From Clostridia bacterium (GTDB taxonomy: Bacteria; Bacillota; Clostridia; UMGS1810): a stretch of DNA of 35,098 nt. This document shows positions 24,201-32,228 of this stretch, piece by piece. The stretch lies in assembly GCA_017416845.1 (NCBI GenBank), contig JAFQBA010000059.1, positions 1-35,098 of the forward strand. Direction: 5' to 3'. The notes below the pieces were generated by a model that made no database searches, was not told the origin of the DNA, and worked only from the letters and a program-made list of their open reading frames with translations. Position numbers and translations under genes: made by a program. The stretch's first letter is position 1; each line of letters opens with the position of its first letter.

Positions 24201-25541
24201 GTGCTTGATGCACTTGGTGAAAGATGGGCGTTGGATTTGGGAAGTGAGGATTACAATCTTCCTAATTACTGGAAGGTATATGGCGGAAGATGCGATTATT
24301 ATCGCATAAGAGCAGAGGGACATAATACCGTAGTTGTTAACCCGATATCTGAGTATGATCAGATAATAGACTCTTTTGCTCCCGTTGAGGTATTTGAAAG
24401 TAAGGAAAAAGGCGGTTATGCAGTTGTGGATATGAAGCCTGCATTAGGAGAGGAAAACGTATCTTCTGCCATACGCGGATTAAAGATGAATGAAAACAGG
24501 ACGAGCATTGTGTTGCAGGATGAAATAACATTCAGAAAGCCATCGCAGTTTTACTGGTTTATGCACACTCGTGCAGATGTGCAGGTGAGCGAGGACGGAA
24601 AGAGTGCACAGCTCTCTATGAATGGAAAAAAGCTGTTCGTAGCTCTTGATTGCAATGATGAAAGTGCGAGATTTACCTTGATGGACGCAAAACCGATTCC
24701 GACATCACCACAAGTTAATCAATCAGCAAATACAGGAATAAAAAAGCTTGCAATAAATCTTCAAAATGTTAGCGGTCAATTAAACCTGAGTGTATATTTT
24801 GAACCAATGATGATAGATTCAGCGGAGATATATTCGGCTAAAAAGTTTGAGCCTATCAGTAGCTGGAGTATTCCTGACGGTGAGATTAATCTCCCTGTGT
24901 TGCACGAGCTTTACGCAGACGCAAAGCCGATCAACGGTTTTAAACCGGAGACCCATTCTTATACTATAATTTTACCTGGTGACGCAAAAACAAAACCTGT
25001 TATTTCGGCCTCCGGTAATGGAACGGTTGAAATTTTGCAAGGTGCCGGATTTGAAAGTGATACAGTTAAAGTATCAAATAACGGTATAGATTCGTATTAC
25101 ATGGTAACCTATAAGATAATGCCTAATATTTATGTGCCGGAGGGAATGATACATTTGCCTGTGTCTGACGTTATTGCAAGCGAAGAGCCACAGACTGAAA
25201 ACGGCAGATATAATGTTATTGACGGAAACTTTAATACTCGCTGGTCAGCTCAAGGACTTCAAAGTATAACCCTTGACCTTGGTGAAATTAAGGAAATTGA
25301 CAAATTAGGTATTGCGTTTATGAGCGGAGATGTGCGAATTAGTTATTATAAAATTTCTGTTTCAGATGATAATGCAGTATATACACAGATAAGTGATAAA
25401 GAGAGTAGTGGTAATACACTTGACTTTGAGTTTACTGATTTGAATGGTATAAAGGGAAGATTTGTCAAAGTTGATGTAAGCGGAACCAGCGTAGGTAACT
25501 GGAACTCCATTACTGAACTTGCAGTATATCAAAAGAAATAA
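21240..25541 (+). CDS. Secreted multidomain heparinase II/III-like polysaccharide lyase
   Basis: 1433 aa; ATG 21240 after AGGAGG. Signal peptide 1 to about 24 (MKRVLTFILSCCILITSSLL). Two concanavalin/LamG-like beta-sandwich domains (about 25-215 and 225-440) are followed by a copper-amine-oxidase-N-like pair (about 473-580; SNSRMYVPIRF and SNSRMFIPLRAF). An alpha/alpha-toroid of the alginate/heparinase lyase type (about 605-930) starts NEHPRLMLDKKQLDVI and contains FAIGYDWLYDAWDEEER and the diagnostic PDGGWDEGPGYWHYT. The heparinase II/III beta-sandwich (about 950-1190) carries NNNGHGNLDSGAFVLDALG and RAEGHNTVVVNP. A C-terminal F5/8-type sugar-binding domain (about 1303-1433) completes it. 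Lyases of this fold eliminate across uronic-acid linkages of heparin-like, alginate or related chains; the exact substrate is not readable. It has no SLH domain itself, but SLH proteins follow in the operon. Confidence 0.88.
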   Translation: MKRVLTFILSCCILITSSLLVTASENITIYGRDDFDDSITYSAPKSITVESDKGLVYVCEENQSNKYLMIHQLQGNMAATKSISLSTANKMVSVVKVLVKDFNTEKNIFAQTDRGGRNNQYLVIGTDGYLKNGENRDLMKIKTDTWYTVAVVQNNLKKKYSVEVNGKLLCDDVYFTNTSFTKPISYSFSSSEGESEMWLDDIRVYSGSEIKPESYFKPMPYNKARDEKPVIEIESFTEDRIHFVSDFNSEQTGGRPTGIDLFVGDGDVFIADIPDSKDKSIKISQQNSGNWIYLTDAFGLSDLVMEARVRTDSMNTDKLVFMIKDTNGLNMRTVVLSGNGFITAPSGKSLGKYTSRTWYDLAVVTHFAQKTVDYYVNGELILKDEPFAVSGFQTPSEIRTQILEGGNGDVLYVDNLKIYTGSQPRELVLEDDNILKTVDTSLSIFKDKPENGESLNGAVALLSDVITAYDGTKRISLDASPFISNSRMYVPIRFVTESFGGSVDWSETYKRATIRCEGNTVEFTSGSSTMIKNGTEIKMDTAPIISNSRMFIPLRAFARDALDKKVTWYDEQKLAVIGNSQNENVSPQKIADFIMYERPSKETIQKSVVNEHPRLMLDKKQLDVIKSDNSDYVQKWKTIVINQADEYLKKEPPVYEKADGLRILTISRDVLERALYLSMAYHISNDAKYKNNLWDVLYAAGTFKDWNDRSHFLDTAEMTAAFAIGYDWLYDAWDEEERQFLKLAMVEKGLKPGAECLNGVRAKSSSTSSTSWPVMKGSNWTVVCGGGLSMAALAIMEDEPELSSFIVSQSLRALENLLPYFAPDGGWDEGPGYWHYTVKYLTFFMKSLETAVGSNYGYTSVNGVSKTAYFPSYISSSNGPFNYGDSSSVLINSPEIFYYADVLSDDNLAKVRLEQMEMYNWNGTVYDLMYFNPAKVSAETDLSLDAKISNVELASFRSSWTDKNALFAAIRGGWNNNGHGNLDSGAFVLDALGERWALDLGSEDYNLPNYWKVYGGRCDYYRIRAEGHNTVVVNPISEYDQIIDSFAPVEVFESKEKGGYAVVDMKPALGEENVSSAIRGLKMNENRTSIVLQDEITFRKPSQFYWFMHTRADVQVSEDGKSAQLSMNGKKLFVALDCNDESARFTLMDAKPIPTSPQVNQSANTGIKKLAINLQNVSGQLNLSVYFEPMMIDSAEIYSAKKFEPISSWSIPDGEINLPVLHELYADAKPINGFKPETHSYTIILPGDAKTKPVISASGNGTVEILQGAGFESDTVKVSNNGIDSYYMVTYKIMPNIYVPEGMIHLPVSDVIASEEPQTENGRYNVIDGNFNTRWSAQGLQSITLDLGEIKEIDKLGIAFMSGDVRISYYKISVSDDNAVYTQISDKESSGNTLDFEFTDLNGIKGRFVKVDVSGTSVGNWNSITELAVYQKK

Positions 25542-25604
25542 TAGTGATGCATCTTTTAGGGCATAAATTGAAAACAGATGCAAAACAAGAATAGGAGTTT
25601 TTAT

Positions 25605-27992
25605 ATGAAAAAATTTATATCGATAATTCTTGTGCTTGTGATATTTTCTGCTAATTTTACACTTGCCGCTTTTGCTGATGAAAGCGGAGGGGTAAATGTA
25701 ACAGCAACAGAGTTTGGTGATAGTGTTGCATCCTACAACATACCGGATGGAGCAACGATGGACTCGCTTAAGGGCACAAACGGTTTTTCGGATTATACCG
25801 GAAGTATATCGGTTTCAGGCAATAAATTGCTTTTTTCATCTACAAACATGACACAAACCGCCGGAGCTGAATATATGTTTTTGGCAAGCCGTGTAAAATT
25901 GGCGGGTAAAATATTGTTTGAAATTACTGTAATCATAGATAAAACAGGAAAGGATACCGGAAATCAACAAGTAAGTAATTTATTCCGTCTTAAGGATGCT
26001 GTGTCAGGTTTATGGACAAATTGGCTTCAGATTACAAGAAACGGTAGGATTTACTGTAATAATAATTATTCTTCAAACGATGGAGCAGTGTGTCAAATAA
26101 CCGAAGCAACAGATACAAAAATAACGGCAATTGCGGATTTAAGTAATGACACGGTTGATTTATATGTAAATGATGTTCCTATAGAAGAAGGAATCTCGGT
26201 TACTCTTCCCGACTCGGTCAGCGAGTGGAGAATAGCGGAAAAATTCAGATACGGTTATACTGTGTCGGCAGATGATACCATAGAGAATTATTATTCCGAT
26301 ATAAAAGTATGTCCGGCTATTCCTCTTATAAACAGTACTTCGTTTGAAGGCTCCGAAATTACAAATGTACAGGGCTTTCCGGGTAACTTTGGATTGGTGC
26401 CTGCCGATGTTACAAAGATTTCTGTTCTGTTTAGTGAAGATATAGACGCTTCTTTTTTGACAAAAGAATTTATCAAGCTTGAAAAGCTTGAAGGTTTAAC
26501 AGGCGAAAAAAGCGAAGTACAGTCAGCATTTGATATGCAGGCCGGCAAATTAGAGATAACACCGTTGCAGTTTCTTCCCAATTCAGAATATATTCTTACC
26601 TTGAGCAAGGATATAGCATCGTTAAGCGGCGTGAAAATCTCATATAAGGATAACATTGATAAGGTAATGAGCTTTAAGATTGATTTTCCGCCAAGCCTTA
26701 AGGCACTAATGGATGCTCAAAATCAAAACGAATTGCTCTCGGCAATAGAGCAGTATAAAACAGATTTGGGAGTAAACACAGATAACTTCAATACTGTAAT
26801 GACTGAAGACGAAAAAACGCTTTTTGCCGAGCGTCTTTTTGTCGAAAAAGAAAAGCTTGTAACTGTTGCTGAAGTTCAAAGACTATATTTAACACATGAG
26901 CTCCTCATTTTGTCAAAAGGCGATTTTTCGCTCCTTCTTACCGAGACAAACAGTGAGCTGTTCGGTATAGACGCAGACGTTATAAACAATATGAATGACA
27001 ACGCAAAGTCCTGTGCACTCGAAAAGCTTGATGCAGAGGTCTTTAGCTCAGCAGAAGATGTTTTGAAAAAATATGAAGAAATTTGCACCGTTTCAATAGT
27101 TTCAAACGCACTTAATTATTCCGAAATAAAATCAGCACTTTTCGACACATTTAAGCATCAGTTTATCCTTGATACCACATATTATGATAAGCTTGACATA
27201 CCAAATGATGTGTTCAAGGCAATGTTGAAATCTGATTATAATTCAATAGATGAAATTGAAAATAGCTTTAAGCTGGAAAGTAAAAAATGCTTTGATTCAC
27301 TAAAAAAATCAAATCGACACAAGTCTAACAGCGGTGGAGGAGGCTCCGGGGGCGGGGGTTCTTCTATAATACTCACCGACATCGTAAAGCCGACACCTCC
27401 CGAAACTCCTTCCGAGCCTGTGCCTGTACCCGATTCAGATAATTCAAAAACAGAGTTTATGGATTTGGGTTCTGCCTTATGGGCAAGGGATGCAATAAAT
27501 GCTCTAAAACAAAAAAACATTGTGTCGTTTCCGTCTGATGCACTTTTCAGACCAATGGATAAAATCACAAGAGCAGAGTTTGTGGCACTTGTTATAAGAG
27601 CAATCGGCATGTCGCAGGTTCAGTCCACCGGCAGGTTTACTGATGTGCCCGTAACTCATTGGAGCAGCGGATATATCGAAACGGCATTTAACGAAGGCAT
27701 AATAAACGGCACAAGTGAAAGCACTTTTTCACCTGATGCTCCTGTAACACGCGAGGATATTGCCGTGATATTGCATCGCAGTTGTGTGCATTTTGGCATA
27801 AATCAATCCCAAGGCTCTCAAATGAGCTTCGCCGATGCACAAAGCATTTCCAACTATGCCGCTCAGGCGGTAGCAGAGCTTTCGGGCATGGGTGTGATAA
27901 ATGGCACAGGCGAAGGAAACTTTGAAGCTAAACGCAGTGCCACACGGGCAGAAGCGGCAAAGATGATTTATGAAATAATTTTGTTGGCATAA
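25605..27992 (+). CDS. SLH-domain surface protein with LamG-like and Ig-like domains
   Basis: 795 aa; ATG 25605 seven bases after AGGAG, downstream of a weaker in-frame Met at 25578. Signal peptide 1 to about 27. A beta-sandwich domain (about 40-230) contains the pattern GKILFEITV, FRLKDA and ITAIADLSNDTVDLYVND, which recurs in the protein at 30750. An SbsA/Big_5-like Ig domain (about 245-360) includes VLFSEDIDASFL and LPNSEYILTLSKDI. A helical stretch (365-560) leads to the flexible linker SGGGGSGGGGSS and a Pro-rich segment. Three SLH repeats end the protein (FRPMDKITRAEFVALVIRAI, FTDVPVTHWSSGYIE, TFSPDAPVTREDIAVIL, RSATRAEAAKMIYEI). It would anchor non-covalently to secondary cell-wall polymer and display a glycan-binding head beside the secreted lyase. 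Confidence 0.88.
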   Translation: MKKFISIILVLVIFSANFTLAAFADESGGVNVTATEFGDSVASYNIPDGATMDSLKGTNGFSDYTGSISVSGNKLLFSSTNMTQTAGAEYMFLASRVKLAGKILFEITVIIDKTGKDTGNQQVSNLFRLKDAVSGLWTNWLQITRNGRIYCNNNYSSNDGAVCQITEATDTKITAIADLSNDTVDLYVNDVPIEEGISVTLPDSVSEWRIAEKFRYGYTVSADDTIENYYSDIKVCPAIPLINSTSFEGSEITNVQGFPGNFGLVPADVTKISVLFSEDIDASFLTKEFIKLEKLEGLTGEKSEVQSAFDMQAGKLEITPLQFLPNSEYILTLSKDIASLSGVKISYKDNIDKVMSFKIDFPPSLKALMDAQNQNELLSAIEQYKTDLGVNTDNFNTVMTEDEKTLFAERLFVEKEKLVTVAEVQRLYLTHELLILSKGDFSLLLTETNSELFGIDADVINNMNDNAKSCALEKLDAEVFSSAEDVLKKYEEICTVSIVSNALNYSEIKSALFDTFKHQFILDTTYYDKLDIPNDVFKAMLKSDYNSIDEIENSFKLESKKCFDSLKKSNRHKSNSGGGGSGGGGSSIILTDIVKPTPPETPSEPVPVPDSDNSKTEFMDLGSALWARDAINALKQKNIVSFPSDALFRPMDKITRAEFVALVIRAIGMSQVQSTGRFTDVPVTHWSSGYIETAFNEGIINGTSESTFSPDAPVTREDIAVILHRSCVHFGINQSQGSQMSFADAQSISNYAAQAVAELSGMGVINGTGEGNFEAKRSATRAEAAKMIYEIILLA

Positions 27993-28019
27993 ATGCATAT
28001 TTAGGAGGAAAACATTTAT

Positions 28020-30689
28020 ATGAAAAAAGCAATTGTATATATCACGGTGATAGCCGTGATAATGAGTTTGCTGCCAATTGCGGGTCTTGCTCAAGATTAT
28101 ACTGATGTGCCTGCTGATTATCCTTATTATAAAGATATCCAAATGCTCACTTCGTTTGGAGTGTTTCAGGGTGATGAAGGTATGTTTTATCCGGATAGCA
28201 CCATCAGCAGATGCGATTTTGCACTTATTCTTTCCAGAGTGCTTGGCATATCCGATATAAATGCACCCGAAAATTACAGTGATGTTCCATCCACCCACTA
28301 TGCGTCAAAGGCAATAAACACTCTTTCCCATATTGGCATAATAAACGGAGTTGGAAGCGGCTTGTTTATGCCTGATGCTGATATTACATACGAGCAGGTG
28401 GTAAAGCTTCTTGTAAGCATCACAGGCTATGACCAAAAAGCATTGGCTGGTGGCGGATATCCTTATGGCTACATGTCAGTGGCGTCTTCGCTTGGTATTA
28501 CCAAGGGAGTCTTTGATGACGGAACTCTCACAAGAGCCGAAGTAGCACTGATGCTCAACAACGCACTTGTGGTAGACCTTTTTCAAAAGACCTCATTCAC
28601 ACAAGGTCATGAGGAGTATAAGGTTATAAAGGGTGATAATCTTCTCAAATGTAATCTTAAAATTTTAATTGCTGAGGATGTTTTTATTTCTTCAAATGAA
28701 CATACCAGCCTTGGAAAAAATCAGGCAGATGAAAACAAAATTATTGCCGGTGGTGTTACATATGTTGTAGGCAATTCAAATGCCGACCAATATGTTGGCA
28801 GAACAGTAACCCTTTATTATAGGGTAGAGGGCAGCAAAAACAAGGTGCTTTATGTGGACGAAAGTGATAGTGCATCTGTCGAGGTTGATGCGGAAAATAT
28901 TATATCTTTTAGCAATAACGTGCTTACCTATAATGATGGAGGAAAAACTAAAACCCTAAAGCTCTCTTCAGATGCAGAGGTTATATATAACGGAAAATCC
29001 TGTGTGTATAGTGAGGATCTGTTTAGCATCGAAAACGGAAGCATCAGATTTGTTAGGGAAAATAACAAATATAATCTTGCTTTAATTGAAGAATATCAAA
29101 ACATATTTATCGGATATGTGGATACAACAGACCGTATCATCTTCGATAAATATACTGTTAAGACCACCATAGACGATAAAGAAGCGATTGTTAAACCCGG
29201 CATAGAATATGGTGATGAAAATGAAATATCGTCTGTATTTGAAATGGTAGGCTTAGAGGAAACTTTTGATTTTGATGATTTAAATGAAGGCATGCTCGTC
29301 TCGGTATATCAGAGTAAAGATAAGCAGTTTACCAAAACCATAATAAATCAGACTATAGTAAACGGACAAATTTCGGAAATAGGCACTGACTATTATGTCA
29401 TAAATGGCAGCGTTTATAAATACGATAAGGCAGTGTCCAGAATGCCTGAATTAAAAATAGGCGATGAAGCAACCTTTTATATTGATGTCAAGGGCAAAAT
29501 AGGTGCTTGGGAAATAAATACCGATGGAGAAAAATATGGCATGCTCATAGCCGGCAAGGTAAATTCCGATACACTTGATGCAAGCGTAAAACTTAAGGTG
29601 CTTGAGCAAGACGGAAAGGTTACCCTGTTTAATCTGAACAACAAAATATTGTTAAATGATAAGCCTTATCATATTAACGTTAAAAATGAAAAAGACGCCT
29701 TTATAGAAGCACTAAAGTACGACCCCAAAACAGATAGCTATAGTGACACTATATTAAGACAATTAATCAAATACAAAAAGAATTCTCAAAATGAGATTGT
29801 AGCTATCAATACACACCAATACAAAAGTAAAGATGACGAGGCTTTTTCATTAGATTTTGACCAGAGTGTTTTGCAATATCGTACGGGAATAAGAAGCTTT
29901 GAAATGAAATTTTATGTTTCTCCCGAAACAGTGATTTTTCGTTCTCCGTTCGCTGTTGAAGCAGATGATGACGGAAAGCTTTATCGTGTTCTGGGACTGG
30001 GCTCATTGAGGGGAAACGGAAGCTACACAGTTCAGGCCTATGATTTGTCAGATACAGGGTGTGCGGGAGCAATTATTTTATATAGCGGCAGTGCCACAGG
30101 CACTCCTGACGAAAAAGCTTCGTGGCTTGTTGTTGAAGGTGTTACAGATGCACTTGGCGAAGATGGTGAAACAACAAAAAAGGTTTATGGTATGTCAAAC
30201 GGAAAGTATGTAAAATATTTGGCAACCTCATCTGAAGCAGTTTCGTTATCTGTTGCAACGGGTAACACTGATAGATTTCCAAAGTGTGGAGATGTAATCA
30301 GAGTATCTCTTGATGATAATAATCAGATAACCGGTGTTGGACTTGAATTTGATATTGATAATTTATACGAAAAATTTTCCGGCAACGATGCAAAACCTTT
30401 TATATATTCAAATTGGCTTCGCTATGCAACTGTTTATTCGAGAGAAGGCAACTATCTGTATGTAGCAAAAGGCGTAACAAAAAATGTTTCAGATGAGTTT
30501 TTCGCTTCTGCCGATATGTTTGTTATGGCGGTTTCGGGCAATGTATATATATACGATTCCGAAGAGCAGAAAATTAAAAAAGGCAGTGCAAATGACATTT
30601 ATACATATAAAACAAATGGTGAAAAAGCATCAAAGATTTTTGCGAGATTTAATTATGATACAACCACAGATATTTTAATCATCAGATAA
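28020..30689 (+). CDS. Large SLH-domain surface protein of unknown function
   Basis: 889 aa; AGGAGG 11 bases before ATG. Signal peptide 1-24. Here the SLH repeats are at the N-terminus (about 26-190: YTDVPADYPYYKDIQML, FYPDSTISRCDFALILSRVL, YSDVPSTHYASKAIN, FMPDADITYEQVVKLL, GTLTRAEVALMLNNAL), the opposite arrangement to the preceding protein. The remaining 700 residues are beta-rich with repeated KVxVxxxDG-like strands and small S1-like elements such as QTIVNGQISEIGTDYYVING. No catalytic motif of a known enzyme family is seen. It starts 28 bp after the previous gene, so it is in the same operon. The C-terminal region may be a wall-spanning or scaffold structure; I cannot name it. Confidence 0.8.
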   Translation: MKKAIVYITVIAVIMSLLPIAGLAQDYTDVPADYPYYKDIQMLTSFGVFQGDEGMFYPDSTISRCDFALILSRVLGISDINAPENYSDVPSTHYASKAINTLSHIGIINGVGSGLFMPDADITYEQVVKLLVSITGYDQKALAGGGYPYGYMSVASSLGITKGVFDDGTLTRAEVALMLNNALVVDLFQKTSFTQGHEEYKVIKGDNLLKCNLKILIAEDVFISSNEHTSLGKNQADENKIIAGGVTYVVGNSNADQYVGRTVTLYYRVEGSKNKVLYVDESDSASVEVDAENIISFSNNVLTYNDGGKTKTLKLSSDAEVIYNGKSCVYSEDLFSIENGSIRFVRENNKYNLALIEEYQNIFIGYVDTTDRIIFDKYTVKTTIDDKEAIVKPGIEYGDENEISSVFEMVGLEETFDFDDLNEGMLVSVYQSKDKQFTKTIINQTIVNGQISEIGTDYYVINGSVYKYDKAVSRMPELKIGDEATFYIDVKGKIGAWEINTDGEKYGMLIAGKVNSDTLDASVKLKVLEQDGKVTLFNLNNKILLNDKPYHINVKNEKDAFIEALKYDPKTDSYSDTILRQLIKYKKNSQNEIVAINTHQYKSKDDEAFSLDFDQSVLQYRTGIRSFEMKFYVSPETVIFRSPFAVEADDDGKLYRVLGLGSLRGNGSYTVQAYDLSDTGCAGAIILYSGSATGTPDEKASWLVVEGVTDALGEDGETTKKVYGMSNGKYVKYLATSSEAVSLSVATGNTDRFPKCGDVIRVSLDDNNQITGVGLEFDIDNLYEKFSGNDAKPFIYSNWLRYATVYSREGNYLYVAKGVTKNVSDEFFASADMFVMAVSGNVYIYDSEEQKIKKGSANDIYTYKTNGEKASKIFARFNYDTTTDILIIR

Positions 30690-30749
30690 TAGAGACGAAA
30701 TATTATTTCGACACTCATTTATCATAAATTTTAGAAGGAGATGTATGTT

Positions 30750-32051
30750 ATGAAAAAATTATTAGGAATGGTAATTGCAGTATGTATTATTTTAACATGT
30801 GCAGTTTCCGCATTTGCGGCAGGTCCTGTGGGAACACTGGATCTTCTTGCAACACATTCGGGGGTTACATATCGCCCCGGTGAAATTGTAACCTTAAGCG
30901 CGGATTTTAAAGGCGTGACCGGTACAATTTCAAAGGTACAATTTTTCGAAAGCGAAGAAGTTGTTGGTGAGGCAACAGAGGGAACAAATGGTGTTTATAC
31001 AATAAATTACAGAGTATTAAATACCACTTCACTGACCGCAAAAGCGCTTGGAGAGGATAATGGTGTGCTAGCTACCACAGAGGCTGTAGTGGTTAATGCA
31101 AAGTTTGAAAAAGAAGGAACAAAAACAGAATATGTTATTCCTTTGGATGCGACAAATACAACCGGAATTTTCTATGGAAATGAAATAACAACTACCAATG
31201 GTAAAGTCGATGTAACGGTAATAGATAATTGGTTTGGTAAAAATAACTTAAATTTAACCGGAAAAATAAAATTTAAATTTACTTTGAATATTACTGAAGA
31301 AACTCAACACGCTTCTAATAATTATGTAAGAAAATTCAGAATTAAAGACGCTTCTACTTGGTATGATATATTTTCTGTTGCAAATAATGCCGCAATATTC
31401 AGAGGCGGATACAGCAGTAGCTCAACCGCTAATCAGGTGGGACAAATAACGAAAAATGCAGACCATAACTTTGAGGCTACAATCGACCTTAATACCGGAG
31501 TGCTTAATCTGGTTGTAGACGATATAACTTTAATTTCAAATTATAAGCTTCTTTCAGCGCCTGTTACAAAAGTCACAGAGTGGAGAATGCTTGGGGCAAA
31601 AAAATATTCCTCATCTGTAACCGTAGACGGAGTTCATAACTATTATTCAAACATAAGCCACACTATGATAGTTGAAGATACCGATATGGCTGATATTAGC
31701 GTTGTTAACGCAGATGTTTTGAAGGATAATGGTAAATATGTTTCTGCTAAAGAACATATTTATAATTGCAGAATAACTCCTGCAGCAGTAATATATAACA
31801 AGGGTGAGGTTGATAAAACCGTTACTTTTTATGCTGCATTGTACACAGAGAATGGCAGCGTACTGCAATCAGTACAATGTATTCCCATGGTTTCATGTCC
31901 TGCAGGAAAAGCTATTGAAATTAAAGCTCCGCAGTTTATAAGTTATTCGACTTACGGAGACACTATTATGAAAATTTTTGTCTGGGATGGTGCCGATGGT
32001 ATCACCCCGCTCGGAACCTATGGTAACGTTGATAGGGTTTACGGTGAATAG
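30750..32051 (+). CDS. Secreted protein with Ig-like and LamG-like domains, no wall anchor
   Basis: 433 aa; the ATG at 30750 (nine bases from AAGGAG) is preferred to an ATG at 30741 that abuts the Shine-Dalgarno. Signal peptide 1-24 (MKKLLGMVIAVCIILTCAVS then AFA). Residues about 30-115 look like an Ig-type adhesion domain (YRPGEIVTLSADFKGVTGTI). About 125-305 is a LamG-like domain with GKIKFKFTLNI, FRIKDAS, GYSSSSTANQVGQI and FEATIDLNTGVLNLVVDD, clearly related to that in the SLH protein at 25605. The last 120 residues are another beta-domain (TVTFYAALYTENGSVL). No SLH repeats or enzyme motifs. Probably an extracellular glycan-binding accessory protein; last gene of the operon before a terminator. 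Confidence 0.75.
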   Translation: MKKLLGMVIAVCIILTCAVSAFAAGPVGTLDLLATHSGVTYRPGEIVTLSADFKGVTGTISKVQFFESEEVVGEATEGTNGVYTINYRVLNTTSLTAKALGEDNGVLATTEAVVVNAKFEKEGTKTEYVIPLDATNTTGIFYGNEITTTNGKVDVTVIDNWFGKNNLNLTGKIKFKFTLNITEETQHASNNYVRKFRIKDASTWYDIFSVANNAAIFRGGYSSSSTANQVGQITKNADHNFEATIDLNTGVLNLVVDDITLISNYKLLSAPVTKVTEWRMLGAKKYSSSVTVDGVHNYYSNISHTMIVEDTDMADISVVNADVLKDNGKYVSAKEHIYNCRITPAAVIYNKGEVDKTVTFYAALYTENGSVLQSVQCIPMVSCPAGKAIEIKAPQFISYSTYGDTIMKIFVWDGADGITPLGTYGNVDRVYGE

Positions 32052-32105
32052 GAGAAAAAAGAGTTTGGAAAACAAAAAAATATTAAATAACGAATAATAT
32101 GTCAT

Positions 32106-32149
32106 AAATCAAGTCTTTATCAATTTGGATATGGTAGAGACTTGATTTT
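32106..32149 (+). terminator. Intrinsic terminator of the lyase/SLH operon
   Basis: AAATCAAGTCT pairs perfectly with AGACTTGATTT (11 bp) around a 21-base loop, ending in TTTTA. Confidence 0.85.
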
Positions 32150-32228
32150 ATAAACTGAAAAAAATTTGCTGAAAGAGGTGTGCTTTTGCAGACCGCTTTC
32201 GGCTACAACATGATTAGAGGTGTAAAAA

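Noticed and set aside
23330..24323. Several long antisense frames inside the lyase gene
   Set aside because: They are mirror frames of a strongly coding strand, overlap one another and lack ribosome binding sites.
25545..25585. GCATCT ... AGATGC inverted repeat between the lyase and first SLH gene
   Set aside because: Only six base pairs with a long loop and no T-run; genes are probably cotranscribed.
30696..30710. Palindrome CGAAATATTATTTCG before the last gene of the lyase operon
   Set aside because: Perfect but short and AT-rich, with no promoter boxes around it; not enough to call an operator or terminator.
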